A stretch of DNA of 64,000 nucleotides from Neisseria elongata subsp. elongata (GTDB lineage Bacteria; Pseudomonadota; Gammaproteobacteria; Burkholderiales; Neisseriaceae). The stretch spans positions 1-64,000 of the forward strand of contig NZ_FOPS01000009.1 of assembly GCF_900113545.1 (NCBI RefSeq). The letters are read 5' to 3'. Of this stretch, positions 1 to 8,517 are shown piece by piece. Both the position numbers and the translations under genes were made by a program. Each line of letters opens with the position of its first letter. Within the stretch, counting starts at the first letter, position 1. The notes beneath the pieces were generated by a model that was not told where the DNA came from, did not search any database, and worked only from the letters and a program-made list of their open reading frames with translations.

Positions 1-165
1 GAATCAGGCAAAACGCGTCTTGCGCAAATACAACGGAATTGATCGCAAATCTTTCCCGCTGTTCTTGAAAGAATGCGAATTTCGATTTAACTTCGACACA
101 CCATCCCGGCAGCTAAAAATCTTGCAGGATTGGTGTGGAATTTAGGGCTAATCTACGTCAGCCCC
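1..165 (+). mobile_element. IS1016-like element, right-end remnant cut by window edge
   Basis: The sequence closely matches the last 165 bases of the complete IS copy at 1482-2193, including the terminal inverted repeat that ends in CTACGTCAGCCCC at 153-165. The two copies differ at many positions, so they are not a fresh duplication. The left part lies outside the window. Confidence 0.9.
2..145 (+). CDS. IS1016-like (IS1595 family) transposase, C-terminal end, partial
   Basis: This frame encodes the last 47 residues of a DDE-type IS1595/IS1016 transposase, ending FDTPSRQLKILQDWCGI before a TAG stop. It aligns along its whole length with the C-terminus of the transposase at 1520-2173. The 5' part is outside the window, so I cannot tell whether this copy is intact. 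Family knowledge: these transposases move short elements of about 700 bp by cut-and-paste. Confidence 0.85.
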   Translation, partial: NQAKRVLRKYNGIDRKSFPLFLKECEFRFNFDTPSRQLKILQDWCGI

Positions 166-166
166 T

Positions 167-421
167 AATATTTTTCTGGACGGCGGCAGCGTGAAACTGA
201 CTGTACGCGACACGGTCGGCAACAAACGCTGCTATTTCCACAACCGCAGCCTGGACAGCCAAGGCACGCCGTGTTACAACCGAATCACCGCCGAAAATGG
301 GCACACGCTCACCACAGAAGAACAAACCACCCTGTTGGCGCAACTGGCCAAACTACGCGCACAATGCGACCTAAGTTGCCAAACGGCGTTGGATGACTTT
401 ATCGGCCGCACTGCCGAATAA
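167..421 (+). pseudogene. C-terminal fragment of an unrecognised protein, beheaded at the IS boundary
   Basis: An open frame runs from the IS end to a TAA at 419-421 (about 84 residues). A GTG at 191 is the only start-like codon and has no Shine-Dalgarno. The frame is open up to the IS edge and is closed by a stop inside the IS, so the original start was probably lost when the IS inserted or recombined. The readable part (start KLTVRDTVGNKRCYF, end LDDFIGRTAE) matches no family I recognise. Three cysteines are visible. It lies 62 bp before the peptidase gene on the same strand and may once have shared its operon. Confidence 0.5.
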
Positions 422-483
422 CGCGCGCGTTTCCATTCGCAGGCAGCCTGCACCCCAATGTTTCACCCACGAGGTTCTTCACC

Positions 484-1170
484 ATGCTGACCGATTTAGA
501 ACTGACCGGCCGCACCCGCAGCCATGTTGTGCAATACACCTCCCCGCGTTTTGCTGCCCAACCACAGGTAGCGGAAGCGTTTTTGGCCATGCGTGCCGCC
601 GCACAAAAAGACGGCATCGATATGCAGCCGTTCAGCACCTTCCGCGATTTCAACACCCAGCTGCGCATTTGGAACCATAAATTCGCCGGCAAAAAACCGC
701 TGTATGACGAATACGGCAGAGTGCGTGACAGAAGTGCGATGTCGGAGGAAGAGATTATCCGGCATATTCTGGATTGGTCGGCATTACCGGGCGGCAGCCG
801 TCACCATTGGGGCACGGAAATCGACGTGGTGGATGCCGCCGCCATGCCGCTGGGCTACCGTCCGAAGCTGCTGCCCGAAGAAACGGGCGAAGGCGGCATT
901 TTCCGTCCGTTGCACCAATGGCTGGATGAAAACCTGCACCGCTTCGGTTTCTTCCGCCCGTATCAAAAACAGCAAGGCGGCATGTTTCCCGAACCTTGGC
1001 ATTTGAGCTATGCGCCTTTGTCGGTGCCTGCGTTGCAGGCCATGTCGGTCGATTTGCTGGCGGATACTTTGTGCAATGCGGAGCTATCGGGCAAGGAAAC
1101 CGTGCTGGCGTTGCTGCCCGAACTTTACCGCAACCACATTTTGAATATTGCGGATGTCCCGACCGCCTAG
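484..1170 (+). CDS. M15-family D-alanyl-D-alanine carboxypeptidase (VanY-like)
   Basis: A 228-residue protein of the LAS/M15B peptidase family, which trims D-Ala-D-Ala or related bonds in peptidoglycan stem peptides using zinc. The signature SRHHWGTEID (SxHxxGxAxD type) supplies the first zinc ligands His and Asp. EPWHLSY carries the catalytic Glu and third ligand His. FSTFRDFNTQ is the usual upstream substrate-binding segment. No signal peptide or membrane anchor is visible, unlike many periplasmic relatives, so its compartment is uncertain. The ATG at 484 follows a GAGG about 9 bases upstream. It sits between two IS copies and next to two broken genes, so this block is prone to loss. Confidence 0.85.
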   Translation: MLTDLELTGRTRSHVVQYTSPRFAAQPQVAEAFLAMRAAAQKDGIDMQPFSTFRDFNTQLRIWNHKFAGKKPLYDEYGRVRDRSAMSEEEIIRHILDWSALPGGSRHHWGTEIDVVDAAAMPLGYRPKLLPEETGEGGIFRPLHQWLDENLHRFGFFRPYQKQQGGMFPEPWHLSYAPLSVPALQAMSVDLLADTLCNAELSGKETVLALLPELYRNHILNIADVPTA

Positions 1171-1230
1171 TGCTGGCTGCTTTTTGTATCGCCCGACGCG
1201 GTTTCAGTTCGCCGCAAACGATTCTCCGCC

Positions 1231-1481
1231 TTAAAACGCCGCAATTTCCACCAACTTCGGCGCATAGCTGCCCGCCGTGTCGTGCCGCGCGTCCAGCCAA
1301 ACATCCACCAACGCCCACGATTCGGGTGCGGCAATCACATTCTGCCCCATGCACAACACCTGTGCGTCATAATTTTCCACTGCGCCGCGCACACCCACCA
1401 AATCGTGCGCCGTGGCTGCGCGGATGCCCTGCACCTTGTTGGCGGCAATCGCCGTGCCGATGCCCGTGCCGCAAATCAAAA
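1231..1481 (-). pseudogene. rpiB: Ribose-5-phosphate isomerase B, C-terminal fragment only
   Basis: The minus strand encodes about 83 residues beginning in the RpiB active-site loop (PLLICGTGIGTAIAANK) and running to a normal C-terminus. RpiB interconverts ribose 5-phosphate and ribulose 5-phosphate. The reading frame is cut exactly at the left end of the IS1016-like element. The missing N-terminal half, with the SDHAG-like start, is not found on the other side of the IS at 2194, where the dusC promoter begins. The gene therefore lost its 5' half by an IS-associated deletion or rearrangement rather than simple insertion. It should be non-functional. Confidence 0.8.
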
Positions 1482-2193
1482 GGGGCTGACGTAGATTGCA
1501 GTTATGCTAGGCTACAAAAATGCAGATAAATAATTGTAAATTAAGCAAGAGAGCTCAAAAGAAACTACTTGATTTTTTTGTGCTCCAAGTTACCGCCCGT
1601 TCCGCTGCCTATATTTTGGACATTCAGCCTAACTCCGCCATCCTGTTCTACCACAAAATCCGCATGGTTATCAGCCATTATCTGGCCTTGGCTGCCGATG
1701 AGGTTTTTGAGGGCTCTGTCGAGCTGGACGAAAGCTAGTTCGGCGGACTGCGTAAAGGTAGACGTGGTCGCGGTGCGGCAGGAAAAGTGGTTGCCTTCGG
1801 CATTCTGAAACGCAACGGACGGGTCTATACCGTTGTCGTAGATAATGCCAAGTCCGAAACGTTAATCCCTGTCATCAAAAAGAAAATCATGCCGGACAGT
1901 ATTGTTTATACCGATAGTCTGAGCAGCTACGACAAGTTGGACGTGAGTGGTTTTACCCATCACCGCATCAACCATTCCAAGGAATTTGCAGACCGTCAGA
2001 ACCACATTAACGGCATTGAGAATTTTTGGAATCAGGCAAAACGTGTCTTGCGCAAATACAATGGAATCGATCGCAAATCTTTCCCTCTGTTCTTGAAAGA
2101 ATGTGAATTTCGGTTTAACTTCGGCACACCGTCTAGGCAACTAAAAATCCTTCGGGATTGGTGTCGAATTTAGAGCTAATCTACGTCAGCCCC
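1482..2193 (+). mobile_element. IS1016-like insertion sequence (IS1595 family), complete, 712 bp
   Basis: Perfect 16-bp terminal inverted repeats GGGGCTGACGTAGATT lie at 1482-1497 and, as complement, at 2178-2193. The length of about 0.7 kb fits IS1016. No direct target duplication is evident (ATCAAAA on the left, TTTTTTT on the right), which fits recombination or deletion after insertion. The transposase inside carries an in-frame stop. Confidence 0.9.
1520..2173 (+). pseudogene. IS1595/IS1016 transposase interrupted by one amber codon
   Basis: The frame starts MQINNCKLSKRAQKK, contains an N-terminal zinc-ribbon-free domain and then the DDE catalytic segment. The protein is broken by a TAG at 1736-1738 directly after VELDES, where family members continue DESYFGG. 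The downstream sequence FGGLRKGRRGRG through the C-terminus is in the same frame, so one base change (TAC or TAT to TAG) explains the break. The first catalytic Asp lies just before the stop. Unless suppressed, the product is a 72-residue stub, so this copy is probably not self-mobile. Confidence 0.85.
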
Positions 2194-2239
2194 TTTTTTT
2201 CCAGCCGCCACCTTTTCAGACGGCCTCCGTCCAATCCGT

Positions 2240-2245
2240 TATAAT
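2240..2245 (+). promoter_or_regulatory. -10 box of the dusC promoter
   Basis: A perfect TATAAT lies 33 bases upstream of the preferred ATG at 2279. No convincing -35 is seen. The region upstream carries a DUS just after the IS end, so the promoter starts within 50 bases of the IS boundary. Confidence 0.55.
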
Positions 2246-2278
2246 CCGCCCTCTTTTTCATTGCCGGATACCCGCCAG

Positions 2279-3262
2279 ATGGCCGATTCTCCCCCTTCCT
2301 GTTACCTCTCGCTCGCCCCGATGCAGGGTTTGACGGACGCCCCGATGCGCGACCTGCTGACCCGCATCGGTGGTTTTGACGAATGCGTCAGCGAATTCGT
2401 CCGTATCACGCACACCGTCCATTCACGCGCCACCTGGCTGAAATACGCCCCCGAAATCGCCAACGGCAACCGTACGCCGTCGGGCGTTCCCTGCACGGTT
2501 CAGCTTTTAGGCAGCGACGAGGAAAAAATGGCGGAAAACGCATTGGAAGCCGTGCGCTTCGGGGTGAGGAAAATCGACTTGAATTTCGGCTGCCCCGCAC
2601 CGACGGTCAACAAACACCAAGGCGGTGCGGTACTGTTGAAAGAACCGGAAAAGATACACCGCATCGTCCGCACGCTGCGCCGCGCCCTGCCCGACCATAT
2701 TCCGCTGAGCGGTAAAATGCGTTTGGGATTTGAAGACAAAACGCTGGCTTTGGAAAACGCGCAGGCCATTGCCGAAGGAGGAGCCTGCTCGCTCACTGTA
2801 CACGCCCGTACCAAAGTCGAAGGCTACGAACCGCCCGCACATTGGTCTTGGGTGAAAAAAATCGCCGATGCCGTAAGCATTCCGGTAACGGCCAACGGCG
2901 ATGTTTTCACCTTGCGGGATTATTTGGACATTAAGCGGGAAAGCGGCTGCAACAGTGTGATGATCGGGCGTGGGGCGGTAATGCGCCCGGACTTGGCGCG
3001 CCAAATCAAGCAATATGAAAACGGGGAAGAAGTATGCGAAATGCCGTTTGCAGAAATCCTCGGCTGGATAAACCTGTTTGTCGATTTGTGCCTGTTTCAG
3101 ACGGCCAACGAAAAATACGCCGTCGCCCGCCTGAAGCAATGGCTGGGCATGATGAAGAAAGCCTATCCCGAAGCACAGGCTTTGTTTGACGCCGTACGGA
3201 CGGTTCGGGAAGCGGAAGCTGTGAAAAAGATTGTAACGGGTTTCCAAGTTGCCGCCGGATAA
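2279..3262 (+). CDS. dusC: tRNA-dihydrouridine(16) synthase DusC
   Basis: An FMN-dependent enzyme that reduces uridine to dihydrouridine in the tRNA D-loop. The TIM-barrel signatures are SLAPMQGLTDAPMRDLL at the N-terminus, LNFGCPAPTVNKHQGGA with the catalytic Cys, GKMRLG, and HARTKVEGYEPPAHW. The last is typical of DusC, which acts on U16. The frame could extend to a TTG at 2261, but that lies only 16 bases after the -10 box. The ATG at 2279 gives MADSPPSCYLSLAP and a sensible leader. It is followed by a DUS-pair terminator shared with the convergent fixH gene. Confidence 0.88.
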   Translation: MADSPPSCYLSLAPMQGLTDAPMRDLLTRIGGFDECVSEFVRITHTVHSRATWLKYAPEIANGNRTPSGVPCTVQLLGSDEEKMAENALEAVRFGVRKIDLNFGCPAPTVNKHQGGAVLLKEPEKIHRIVRTLRRALPDHIPLSGKMRLGFEDKTLALENAQAIAEGGACSLTVHARTKVEGYEPPAHWSWVKKIADAVSIPVTANGDVFTLRDYLDIKRESGCNSVMIGRGAVMRPDLARQIKQYENGEEVCEMPFAEILGWINLFVDLCLFQTANEKYAVARLKQWLGMMKKAYPEAQALFDAVRTVREAEAVKKIVTGFQVAAG

Positions 3263-3298
3263 TCGGAGGCCGTCTGAAAACAAGCCAAGCATATTAAA

Positions 3299-3333
3299 AA
3301 AGGCCGTCTGAAATCGTTTTTTTCAGACGCCTT
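3299..3333. terminator. DUS-pair hairpin between dusC and fixH
   Basis: AGGCCGTCTGAAA and its complement TTTCAGACGCCT form a stem with A-rich and T-rich flanks. It can end transcription from both convergent genes. The right arm has one substitution (GACGCCT instead of GACGGCCT). Confidence 0.7.
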
Positions 3334-3350
3334 TCCGCCGGTTTATACGC

Positions 3351-3902
3351 TTATTTTGCCGTTTTTGCCGCGTTCTGCAAATTTTTCATCGGATTCAAAT
3401 CAATCGATGCGCCCTGGCTGACAATCCATTTGTTTTCCACCCGCCAAATCCCGCCTTCGTCTTCCAGCCGCACATACCAATGGTTGGCCGGCGGCAGCTT
3501 GGCGAACTGTCCGAGATATTCGGTCTTATCGCCCGATTTCGGCGCAGTCGAAAGTTTCAGACCGATACTTTGATCGTATTCCTTTTTGACGGGATGCAGC
3601 AGGGTCAGCTTCAGCGGTACTTTGTCGTCAAAGCGGCCGGACACATACACGCGAACCGCGCTGCCGTCGGGATTGATGAGGGCCTGCCCCCGGATACCCC
3701 GTTCCACCGCCGCCGTATCGCGCTTGAGGTCCAAATCGATATGTTTGCCGTCTTTGTAATAATCATCGCTGACCAAATCGGAACTGCCGCTGGCAGCGAG
3801 ATAAAGCGTTACAAAAGCCGCCACCACGACGATGGCCGGACCGGAAAACAGCAGCCACGGCCACGGCTCTTTATACCAGACTTTGGTTTTTTCCTGCGCC
3901 AC
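3351..3902 (-). CDS. fixH: FixH family protein, cbb3 oxidase assembly
   Basis: A 183-residue protein with a short cytoplasmic start (MAQEKTKVWYKEPWPW), one membrane segment (about residues 17-38) and a periplasmic domain. This is the FixH/CcoH layout. FixH proteins help assemble or stabilise cbb3-type cytochrome oxidase. The start is GTG with a GGAGAA Shine-Dalgarno. It lies 2 bases downstream of ccoG, so the two are co-transcribed. The structural genes ccoNOQP are not in this window. Confidence 0.85.
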   Translation of the reverse strand: MAQEKTKVWYKEPWPWLLFSGPAIVVVAAFVTLYLAASGSSDLVSDDYYKDGKHIDLDLKRDTAAVERGIRGQALINPDGSAVRVYVSGRFDDKVPLKLTLLHPVKKEYDQSIGLKLSTAPKSGDKTEYLGQFAKLPPANHWYVRLEDEGGIWRVENKWIVSQGASIDLNPMKNLQNAAKTAK

Positions 3903-3904
3903 GT

Positions 3905-5449
3905 TTATTCTCCGATAAAGTTGGATTTTTCGTTAATGACACGGCCTTCGGTATCGCCATCCTGACGGTAGGTAAAGGTAAAGTTGATCGGATGGCTGCC
4001 TTTGTCGGCATATTCGGGAATAGTGGACACTTGAACCGGAACGGTAATGGTCTGCCGTCCGCCGACTTTGATACCTTCTTTCGGCAAACCTGAAAGTTCG
4101 ATGTCGTCAAAACCGCTGACCGAAGCCGTGACGGTCTGTTCTTGCTCGCTATTGTTAATGATGCGCAGATTATAGGCGTTTTCTAACCAGCCTTTGCCGT
4201 TTTCCCGCACCATCACGCCGCGGTCTTTGATGACATCGACCCGCAGCGTCGCACGGGTGGCCACGCCGATGATAAATGCCACAATCGCCACAAATAACAC
4301 TGCGCCGTAACCGGCCACGCGCGGACGCAAAAGTTTTTTCTTGATGTCTTTGTCGGTGTATTTGTGCTCCAGCACATTTTCCGTCGTGTATCGAATCAGG
4401 CCGCGCGGATAGCCCATTTTGTCCATAATTTCATCACAGGCATCGATACAGGCGGCACAGCCGATACATTCGTATTGCAGGCCGTCGCGGATATCGATAC
4501 CGACCGGGCACACCTGTACGCACATGGTACAGTTGATGCAGTCGCCCAAATCGGTTTCGTCCCGGCCAACGTTTTTCTTACGCGCGCCGCGCGGTTCGCC
4601 GCGTTCGGTATCGTAAGAAATAACCAATGTATCGGGATCGAACATCGCGCTTTGGAAGCGGGCATACGGGCACATGTATTTACATACCTGCTCGCGCATC
4701 TGATGGGCGAACAGCCAGGTAACGAAGCCGTAAAATGCCGCCGCAAACAACGCGCCGCCGTCCGCAGTCATGGTGAATACCGCCGGTACGAATTCGCGTA
4801 TCGGCGTAAACCATCCGACAAAGGAAATTCCCGTCCAGGCGCATACGGCGAAAATCAACAGGTATTTGGTCAATTTGATACGGATCTTACGCAAGCCCCA
4901 CGACTCTTTGTCCAGCTTCAAACGTTTGTTGCGGTCGCCTTCGACAAAATGGTCTATCCACAACATGATTTCGGTGTACACCGTTTGCGGGCAGGCGTAG
5001 CCGCACCATAGCCGTCCGGCCACAGTCGTCCACCAAAACAGACCGAAAGCGCAGATAATCAGCAACAGCGCCAGATAAATCAAATCCCCCATGCCCAGCG
5101 ACAAACTGAAGATGAAGAAATGGCGGTTGGAAATATCGAACAAAACCGCCTGCCGGCCCGACCAGTGGAACCACGGAATGCAATAAAAAACAAATTGCGT
5201 CGCCAAAATGGCTGCAATGCGCAGTTTGGCAAAACGGCCTTCGGCCTTCTTCGGATGGATACGCTTGTTCGATTCATAAAGCTGGATAACCTGCTCTTTC
5301 GGCTTGCCGGGTTCTTTCGGCTTACTTGCAGGCTTTGCCTTCACGGTCGGCTTGTTCTCAGCCGGGCGCCCGGAATCACCTTTACCCTCTGCCGCCTGTG
5401 CCTCGGCTTCTGCCGGCTTCATGGCATCATCTGATTCTTGTTCGGTCAT
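3905..5449 (-). CDS. ccoG: Cytochrome c oxidase accessory protein CcoG (FixG/RdxA)
   Basis: A 514-residue membrane polyferredoxin, thought to handle copper reduction or maturation for cbb3 oxidase. Two ferredoxin motifs are clear: CINCTMCVQVCP near residues 304-315 and CIGCAACIDACDE near 328-340. Extra cysteines WCGYACPQ and CKYMCPY lie in the membrane part, and a periplasmic Ig-like C-terminal domain follows. The first 58 residues form an unusual Pro/Lys/Glu/Ala-rich cytoplasmic extension. The start follows an AAAGGA box. Operon with fixH. Confidence 0.95.
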   Translation of the reverse strand: MTEQESDDAMKPAEAEAQAAEGKGDSGRPAENKPTVKAKPASKPKEPGKPKEQVIQLYESNKRIHPKKAEGRFAKLRIAAILATQFVFYCIPWFHWSGRQAVLFDISNRHFFIFSLSLGMGDLIYLALLLIICAFGLFWWTTVAGRLWCGYACPQTVYTEIMLWIDHFVEGDRNKRLKLDKESWGLRKIRIKLTKYLLIFAVCAWTGISFVGWFTPIREFVPAVFTMTADGGALFAAAFYGFVTWLFAHQMREQVCKYMCPYARFQSAMFDPDTLVISYDTERGEPRGARKKNVGRDETDLGDCINCTMCVQVCPVGIDIRDGLQYECIGCAACIDACDEIMDKMGYPRGLIRYTTENVLEHKYTDKDIKKKLLRPRVAGYGAVLFVAIVAFIIGVATRATLRVDVIKDRGVMVRENGKGWLENAYNLRIINNSEQEQTVTASVSGFDDIELSGLPKEGIKVGGRQTITVPVQVSTIPEYADKGSHPINFTFTYRQDGDTEGRVINEKSNFIGE

Positions 5450-5493
5450 GGCATGTTCCTTTTAGCTTCTGTTTATCAACGGAATTTACAGAT

Positions 5494-5506
5494 TATATAT
5501 ATAATG
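5494..5506 (-). promoter_or_regulatory. Possible ccoG promoter (-10 region)
   Basis: The minus strand has a TATATATATAATC stretch about 45 bases before the ccoG start. The ccoG-hemA gap is otherwise AT-rich and carries divergent promoters. FNR control is common for fixG loci, but I do not see a convincing TTGAT-N4-ATCAA box. Confidence 0.3.
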
Positions 5507-5632
5507 CGGAATTATACGCCTTTTTACCAAACGGCTGCACCAAGAACCTTTTATCAACCCTATTCATATTTTAAATACTTCCCTGTATTACTTTTAAAAC
5601 CGATTTTTTTACCGATAAAGGCCGTCTGAATT

Positions 5633-5641
5633 TGCTATAAT
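5633..5641 (+). promoter_or_regulatory. Extended -10 promoter of hemA
   Basis: TGCTATAAT is an extended -10 element 37 bases ahead of the hemA ATG. It immediately follows a DUS (GGCCGTCTGAA at 5620-5630). typA has the same TGCTATAAT element. Confidence 0.6.
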
Positions 5642-5677
5642 GCGCCGTTTTTTCATTTCTCATCCATTCCAATCCCA

Positions 5678-6937
5678 ATGCAGCTGACCGTTATCGGAGT
5701 GAACCACCAAACCGCGCCGCTGAGCATACGCGAAAAACTCGCCTTTGCCGCTGCCGAACTGCCCGATGCGGTCGGCAGTCTGATCGACAGCGATGCCGCG
5801 CTCGAGGCGGTTATCTTGTCCACCTGCAACCGCACCGAACTCTACTGCATCGGCGAAAGCGCAAAAATCACCGACTGGCTGGCCGCCCGCCAAGGCTTAA
5901 CGGCGGAAGAAATCCGCCCCTACCTTTACACCTACGGCTGCAGTGACACCGTACGCCACGCCTTCCGCGTTGCCTGCGGCCTGGACAGCATGGTGCTGGG
6001 CGAACCGCAAATCCTCGGTCAAATTAAAGATGCCGTTCAGACGGCACAAGAACAGAACACCGTCGGCACCTGGCTCAACTCGCTGTTTCAAAAAACCTTT
6101 TCCGTCGCCAAAGAAATCCGCAGCGGAACTTCGGTGGGCGAACATTCCGTTTCCATGGCTGCCGCATCGGTCAAAATGGCCGAACAGATTTTCCCTTCGG
6201 TCGGCAAACTGAATGTTTTATTTGTCGGCGCGGGCGAAATGATCGAACTGGTGGCCACTTATTTTGCCGCCGAAAACCCGCGCCTGATGACGGTGGCCAA
6301 CCGTACCTTGGAACGGGCAGAAGAATTGTGCGGCAAACTAGGCATCAACGCCGAACCCTGCCTGTTGAACAACATCCCCGACATCCTGCACCAATACGAT
6401 GTCGTGATTTCCTCCACCGCCAGCCCGCTGCCCATCATCGGCAAAGGCATGGTCGAACGCGCCCTCAAACAGCGCAACCAAATGCCCGTCTTCATGTTGG
6501 ATTTAGCCGTACCGCGAGACATCGAGGCCGAAATAGCCGATTTGGACGACGTGTATCTCTACACCGTAGACGACATGGCTGATGTGGTACAAAGCGGCAA
6601 AGACGCACGCAAAAAAGCGGCGGCGGAAGCAGAAGTAATGGTAGAACAAAAAGTGGCCGAATTCCTCGAATGGCAGAAAAGCCGTGAAAACGTCCCCTTA
6701 ATCCGCGCCCTGCGCGACGAAGGCGAACGTGCCCGCCGCCATGTTCTGGAAAACGCCATGAAACAACTTGCCAAAGGTGCCGCACCCGAAGAAGTGCTGG
6801 AACGCCTCTCGGTGCAATTAACCAACAAACTGCTGCACTCGCCTACCCGCACCCTTTCAAAAGCCGGCGGCAGCGACAGCGAATTGGTTGATGCCGTCGC
6901 CCAAATCTACCACTTGGAACATCCCGAACGAAAATAA
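5678..6937 (+). CDS. hemA: Glutamyl-tRNA reductase
   Basis: A 419-residue enzyme that reduces glutamyl-tRNA(Glu) with NADPH to glutamate-1-semialdehyde, the first committed step of tetrapyrrole synthesis. The catalytic Cys50 sits in LSTCNRTELY. The GxGxxx nucleotide motif is FVGAGEMIELVA, and an S-rich SSTASPLPIIG segment follows. The C-terminal helical dimerisation domain is complete. Length is normal for the family. The gene is monocistronic here, followed by a DUS-pair hairpin at 7019. Confidence 0.97.
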   Translation: MQLTVIGVNHQTAPLSIREKLAFAAAELPDAVGSLIDSDAALEAVILSTCNRTELYCIGESAKITDWLAARQGLTAEEIRPYLYTYGCSDTVRHAFRVACGLDSMVLGEPQILGQIKDAVQTAQEQNTVGTWLNSLFQKTFSVAKEIRSGTSVGEHSVSMAAASVKMAEQIFPSVGKLNVLFVGAGEMIELVATYFAAENPRLMTVANRTLERAEELCGKLGINAEPCLLNNIPDILHQYDVVISSTASPLPIIGKGMVERALKQRNQMPVFMLDLAVPRDIEAEIADLDDVYLYTVDDMADVVQSGKDARKKAAAEAEVMVEQKVAEFLEWQKSRENVPLIRALRDEGERARRHVLENAMKQLAKGAAPEEVLERLSVQLTNKLLHSPTRTLSKAGGSDSELVDAVAQIYHLEHPERK

Positions 6938-7330
6938 ACAAAAGCGGAATAATCGGGCACGGCCATAGCGATACAAATCATCTATCATGCATAAACCATC
7001 CCGCGCAGTAAAGCAGAAGAGGCCGCCTGAAAACTTTTCAGACGGCCTCTCACCCTATTTTCCGCATACCGTTTCATTGCAACACGTCAATACCTGCCGA
7101 CTCCGACGTATCCGTGCAAAATCGGGCAATACGAAAGCAATTCACCCGATGCCTCAACGCATGAACAATAGTTTTCTTCAAACCCGGACTCCACACCGCC
7201 CCAAACCATACTCCCCGCAAAGAATGCGCCCGCATATAACCGATTCGTCTTTGCTTGCTAAAAACGGTTCTTTCCTTTTTTCAGACGGCCTGATTAAAGT
7301 AGCAACAGTCAGCTTAAAGAAAGATTCCGT
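6938..7330. other. Gene-free stretch between hemA and cysD
   Basis: It holds one DUS-like terminator (7019-7051) and a single reverse DUS at 7281-7290. No conserved ORF is seen. The usual partners of cysD in neisserial sulfate assimilation operons (cysG, cysH) are not recognisable here even as fragments. Confidence 0.6.
7019..7051. terminator. DUS-pair terminator downstream of hemA
   Basis: GAGGCCGCCTGAAAAC pairs with TTTTCAGACGGCCTC. The left arm is a one-base DUS variant (GCCGCCTGAA). Confidence 0.65.
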
Positions 7331-8245
7331 ATGTCCATCCAAAACAAGCATCTGAACTGGCTCGAAGCCGAATCCATCTACATCATCCGCGAAGTCGTCG
7401 CCGAAGCGAAAAATCCCGCGCTGCTGTTTTCCGGCGGCAAGGATTCCGTCGTTTTGCTGGCGCTGGCGGTCAAAGCGTTCAAACTCGAAGGCCGCCCGCT
7501 CAAGCTGCCGTTCAAGCTGCTGCACGTCGATACGGGGCACAATTACCCCGAAGTGATTCAGTTCCGCGATGAAACCGTCGCGCGCACGGGCGTGCAACTG
7601 GTGGTCGGCAGCGTCGAAGACTCCATCAAAAAAGGCACGGTCGTCCTGCGCCGCGAAACCGATTCGCGCAACGCCGCGCAGGCGGTTACGCTGGTGGAAA
7701 CGATTGAAGAACAAGGCTTTGACGCACTGATGGGCGGTGCGCGGCGCGATGAGGAAAAAGCGCGGGCGAAGGAGCGGATTTTCTCGTTCCGCGACGAGTT
7801 CGGACAGTGGGACCCGAAAAGCCAGCGTCCCGAACTGTGGTCGCTCTACAATACGCGGCTCTTTAGCGGCGAAAACATGCGCGTGTTCCCCATCTCCAAC
7901 TGGACGGAACTCGACATCTGGCAATACATCGCCCGCGAAAACCTCGCGCTGCCGCCGATTTATTACAGCCACAAACGCGAAGTCGTCGAACGCGGCGGGC
8001 TGCTCGTCCCCGTTACCCCGCTGACGCCGAAACGCGAAGGCGAAGTTTCCCAAATCCGCGACGTGCGCTTTCGTACCGTCGGCGACATTTCCTGCACCTG
8101 CCCCGTCGCCAGCACCGCCGCCACGCCCGAAGACATCATCGCCGAAACCGCAGCGGCCACCATTTCCGAACGCAGCGCGACGCGCATGGACGATCGCGTG
8201 TCCGAAGCGGCGATGGAAGAACGCAAAAAGGCGGGGTATTTCTGA
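7331..8245 (+). CDS. cysD: Sulfate adenylyltransferase subunit 2
   Basis: A 304-residue PP-loop ATPase subunit that makes adenosine 5'-phosphosulfate from sulfate and ATP. The PP-loop SGGKDSVV is at about residues 35-42, followed by HVDTGHNYPE and GARRDEEKARAKER. The C-terminus RMDDRVSEAAMEERKKAGYF is typical. CysD needs the GTPase subunit CysN, usually encoded next to it. Here a terminator follows directly and then tRNA genes, so cysN must be elsewhere or lost. cysJ also stands alone at 24040. Confidence 0.95.
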   Translation: MSIQNKHLNWLEAESIYIIREVVAEAKNPALLFSGGKDSVVLLALAVKAFKLEGRPLKLPFKLLHVDTGHNYPEVIQFRDETVARTGVQLVVGSVEDSIKKGTVVLRRETDSRNAAQAVTLVETIEEQGFDALMGGARRDEEKARAKERIFSFRDEFGQWDPKSQRPELWSLYNTRLFSGENMRVFPISNWTELDIWQYIARENLALPPIYYSHKREVVERGGLLVPVTPLTPKREGEVSQIRDVRFRTVGDISCTCPVASTAATPEDIIAETAAATISERSATRMDDRVSEAAMEERKKAGYF

Positions 8246-8268
8246 CAAAGGTTTCTGGCAAAGACAAA

Positions 8269-8300
8269 AAGGCCGTCTGAAAAGTTTTCAGACGGCCTTA
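8269..8300. terminator. DUS-pair terminator between cysD and the tRNA array
   Basis: AGGCCGTCTGAAAAG pairs with TTTTCAGACGGCCTT, with A-rich and T-rich flanks. It serves cysD on plus and the tRNA operon on minus. Confidence 0.75.
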
Positions 8301-8319
8301 AACATTAGAAAATTTATTG

Positions 8320-8396
8320 TGGCGCGGCGGACGGGGCTCGAACCCGCGACCCCCGGCGTGACAGGCCGGTACTCTAACCAACTGAGCTACCACCGC
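8320..8396 (-). tRNA. tRNA-Asp (GTC), last gene of the array
   Basis: A 77-nt cloverleaf with acceptor arm GCGGTGG/CCGCCGC, anticodon loop CTGTCAC with GTC, GGTTCGAGC T-loop, discriminator G and encoded CCA. Confidence 0.95.
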
Positions 8397-8432
8397 GCAT
8401 CCATTGTTAAACCAACAATGAAAAGAGAAACT

Positions 8433-8508
8433 TGGTGGGTGATGACGGAGTCGAACCGCCGACATTCTGCTTGTAAGGCAGACGCTCTACCAACTGAGCT
8501 AATCACCC
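8433..8508 (-). tRNA. tRNA-Val (TAC)
   Basis: A 76-nt cloverleaf with acceptor GGGTGAT/ATCACCC, anticodon TAC in CTTACAA, T-arm GGTTCGACT and encoded CCA. Confidence 0.95.
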
Positions 8509-8517
8509 GATATTTTG

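Noticed and set aside
5450-5677. FNR box in the ccoG promoter
   Set aside because: TTTATCAACGG near 5474 has only one plausible half-site. No matching partner at correct spacing.
7178-8248. Minus-strand ORF of 356 codons opposite cysD
   Set aside because: cysD on the plus strand has all catalytic motifs. The reverse frame has none.
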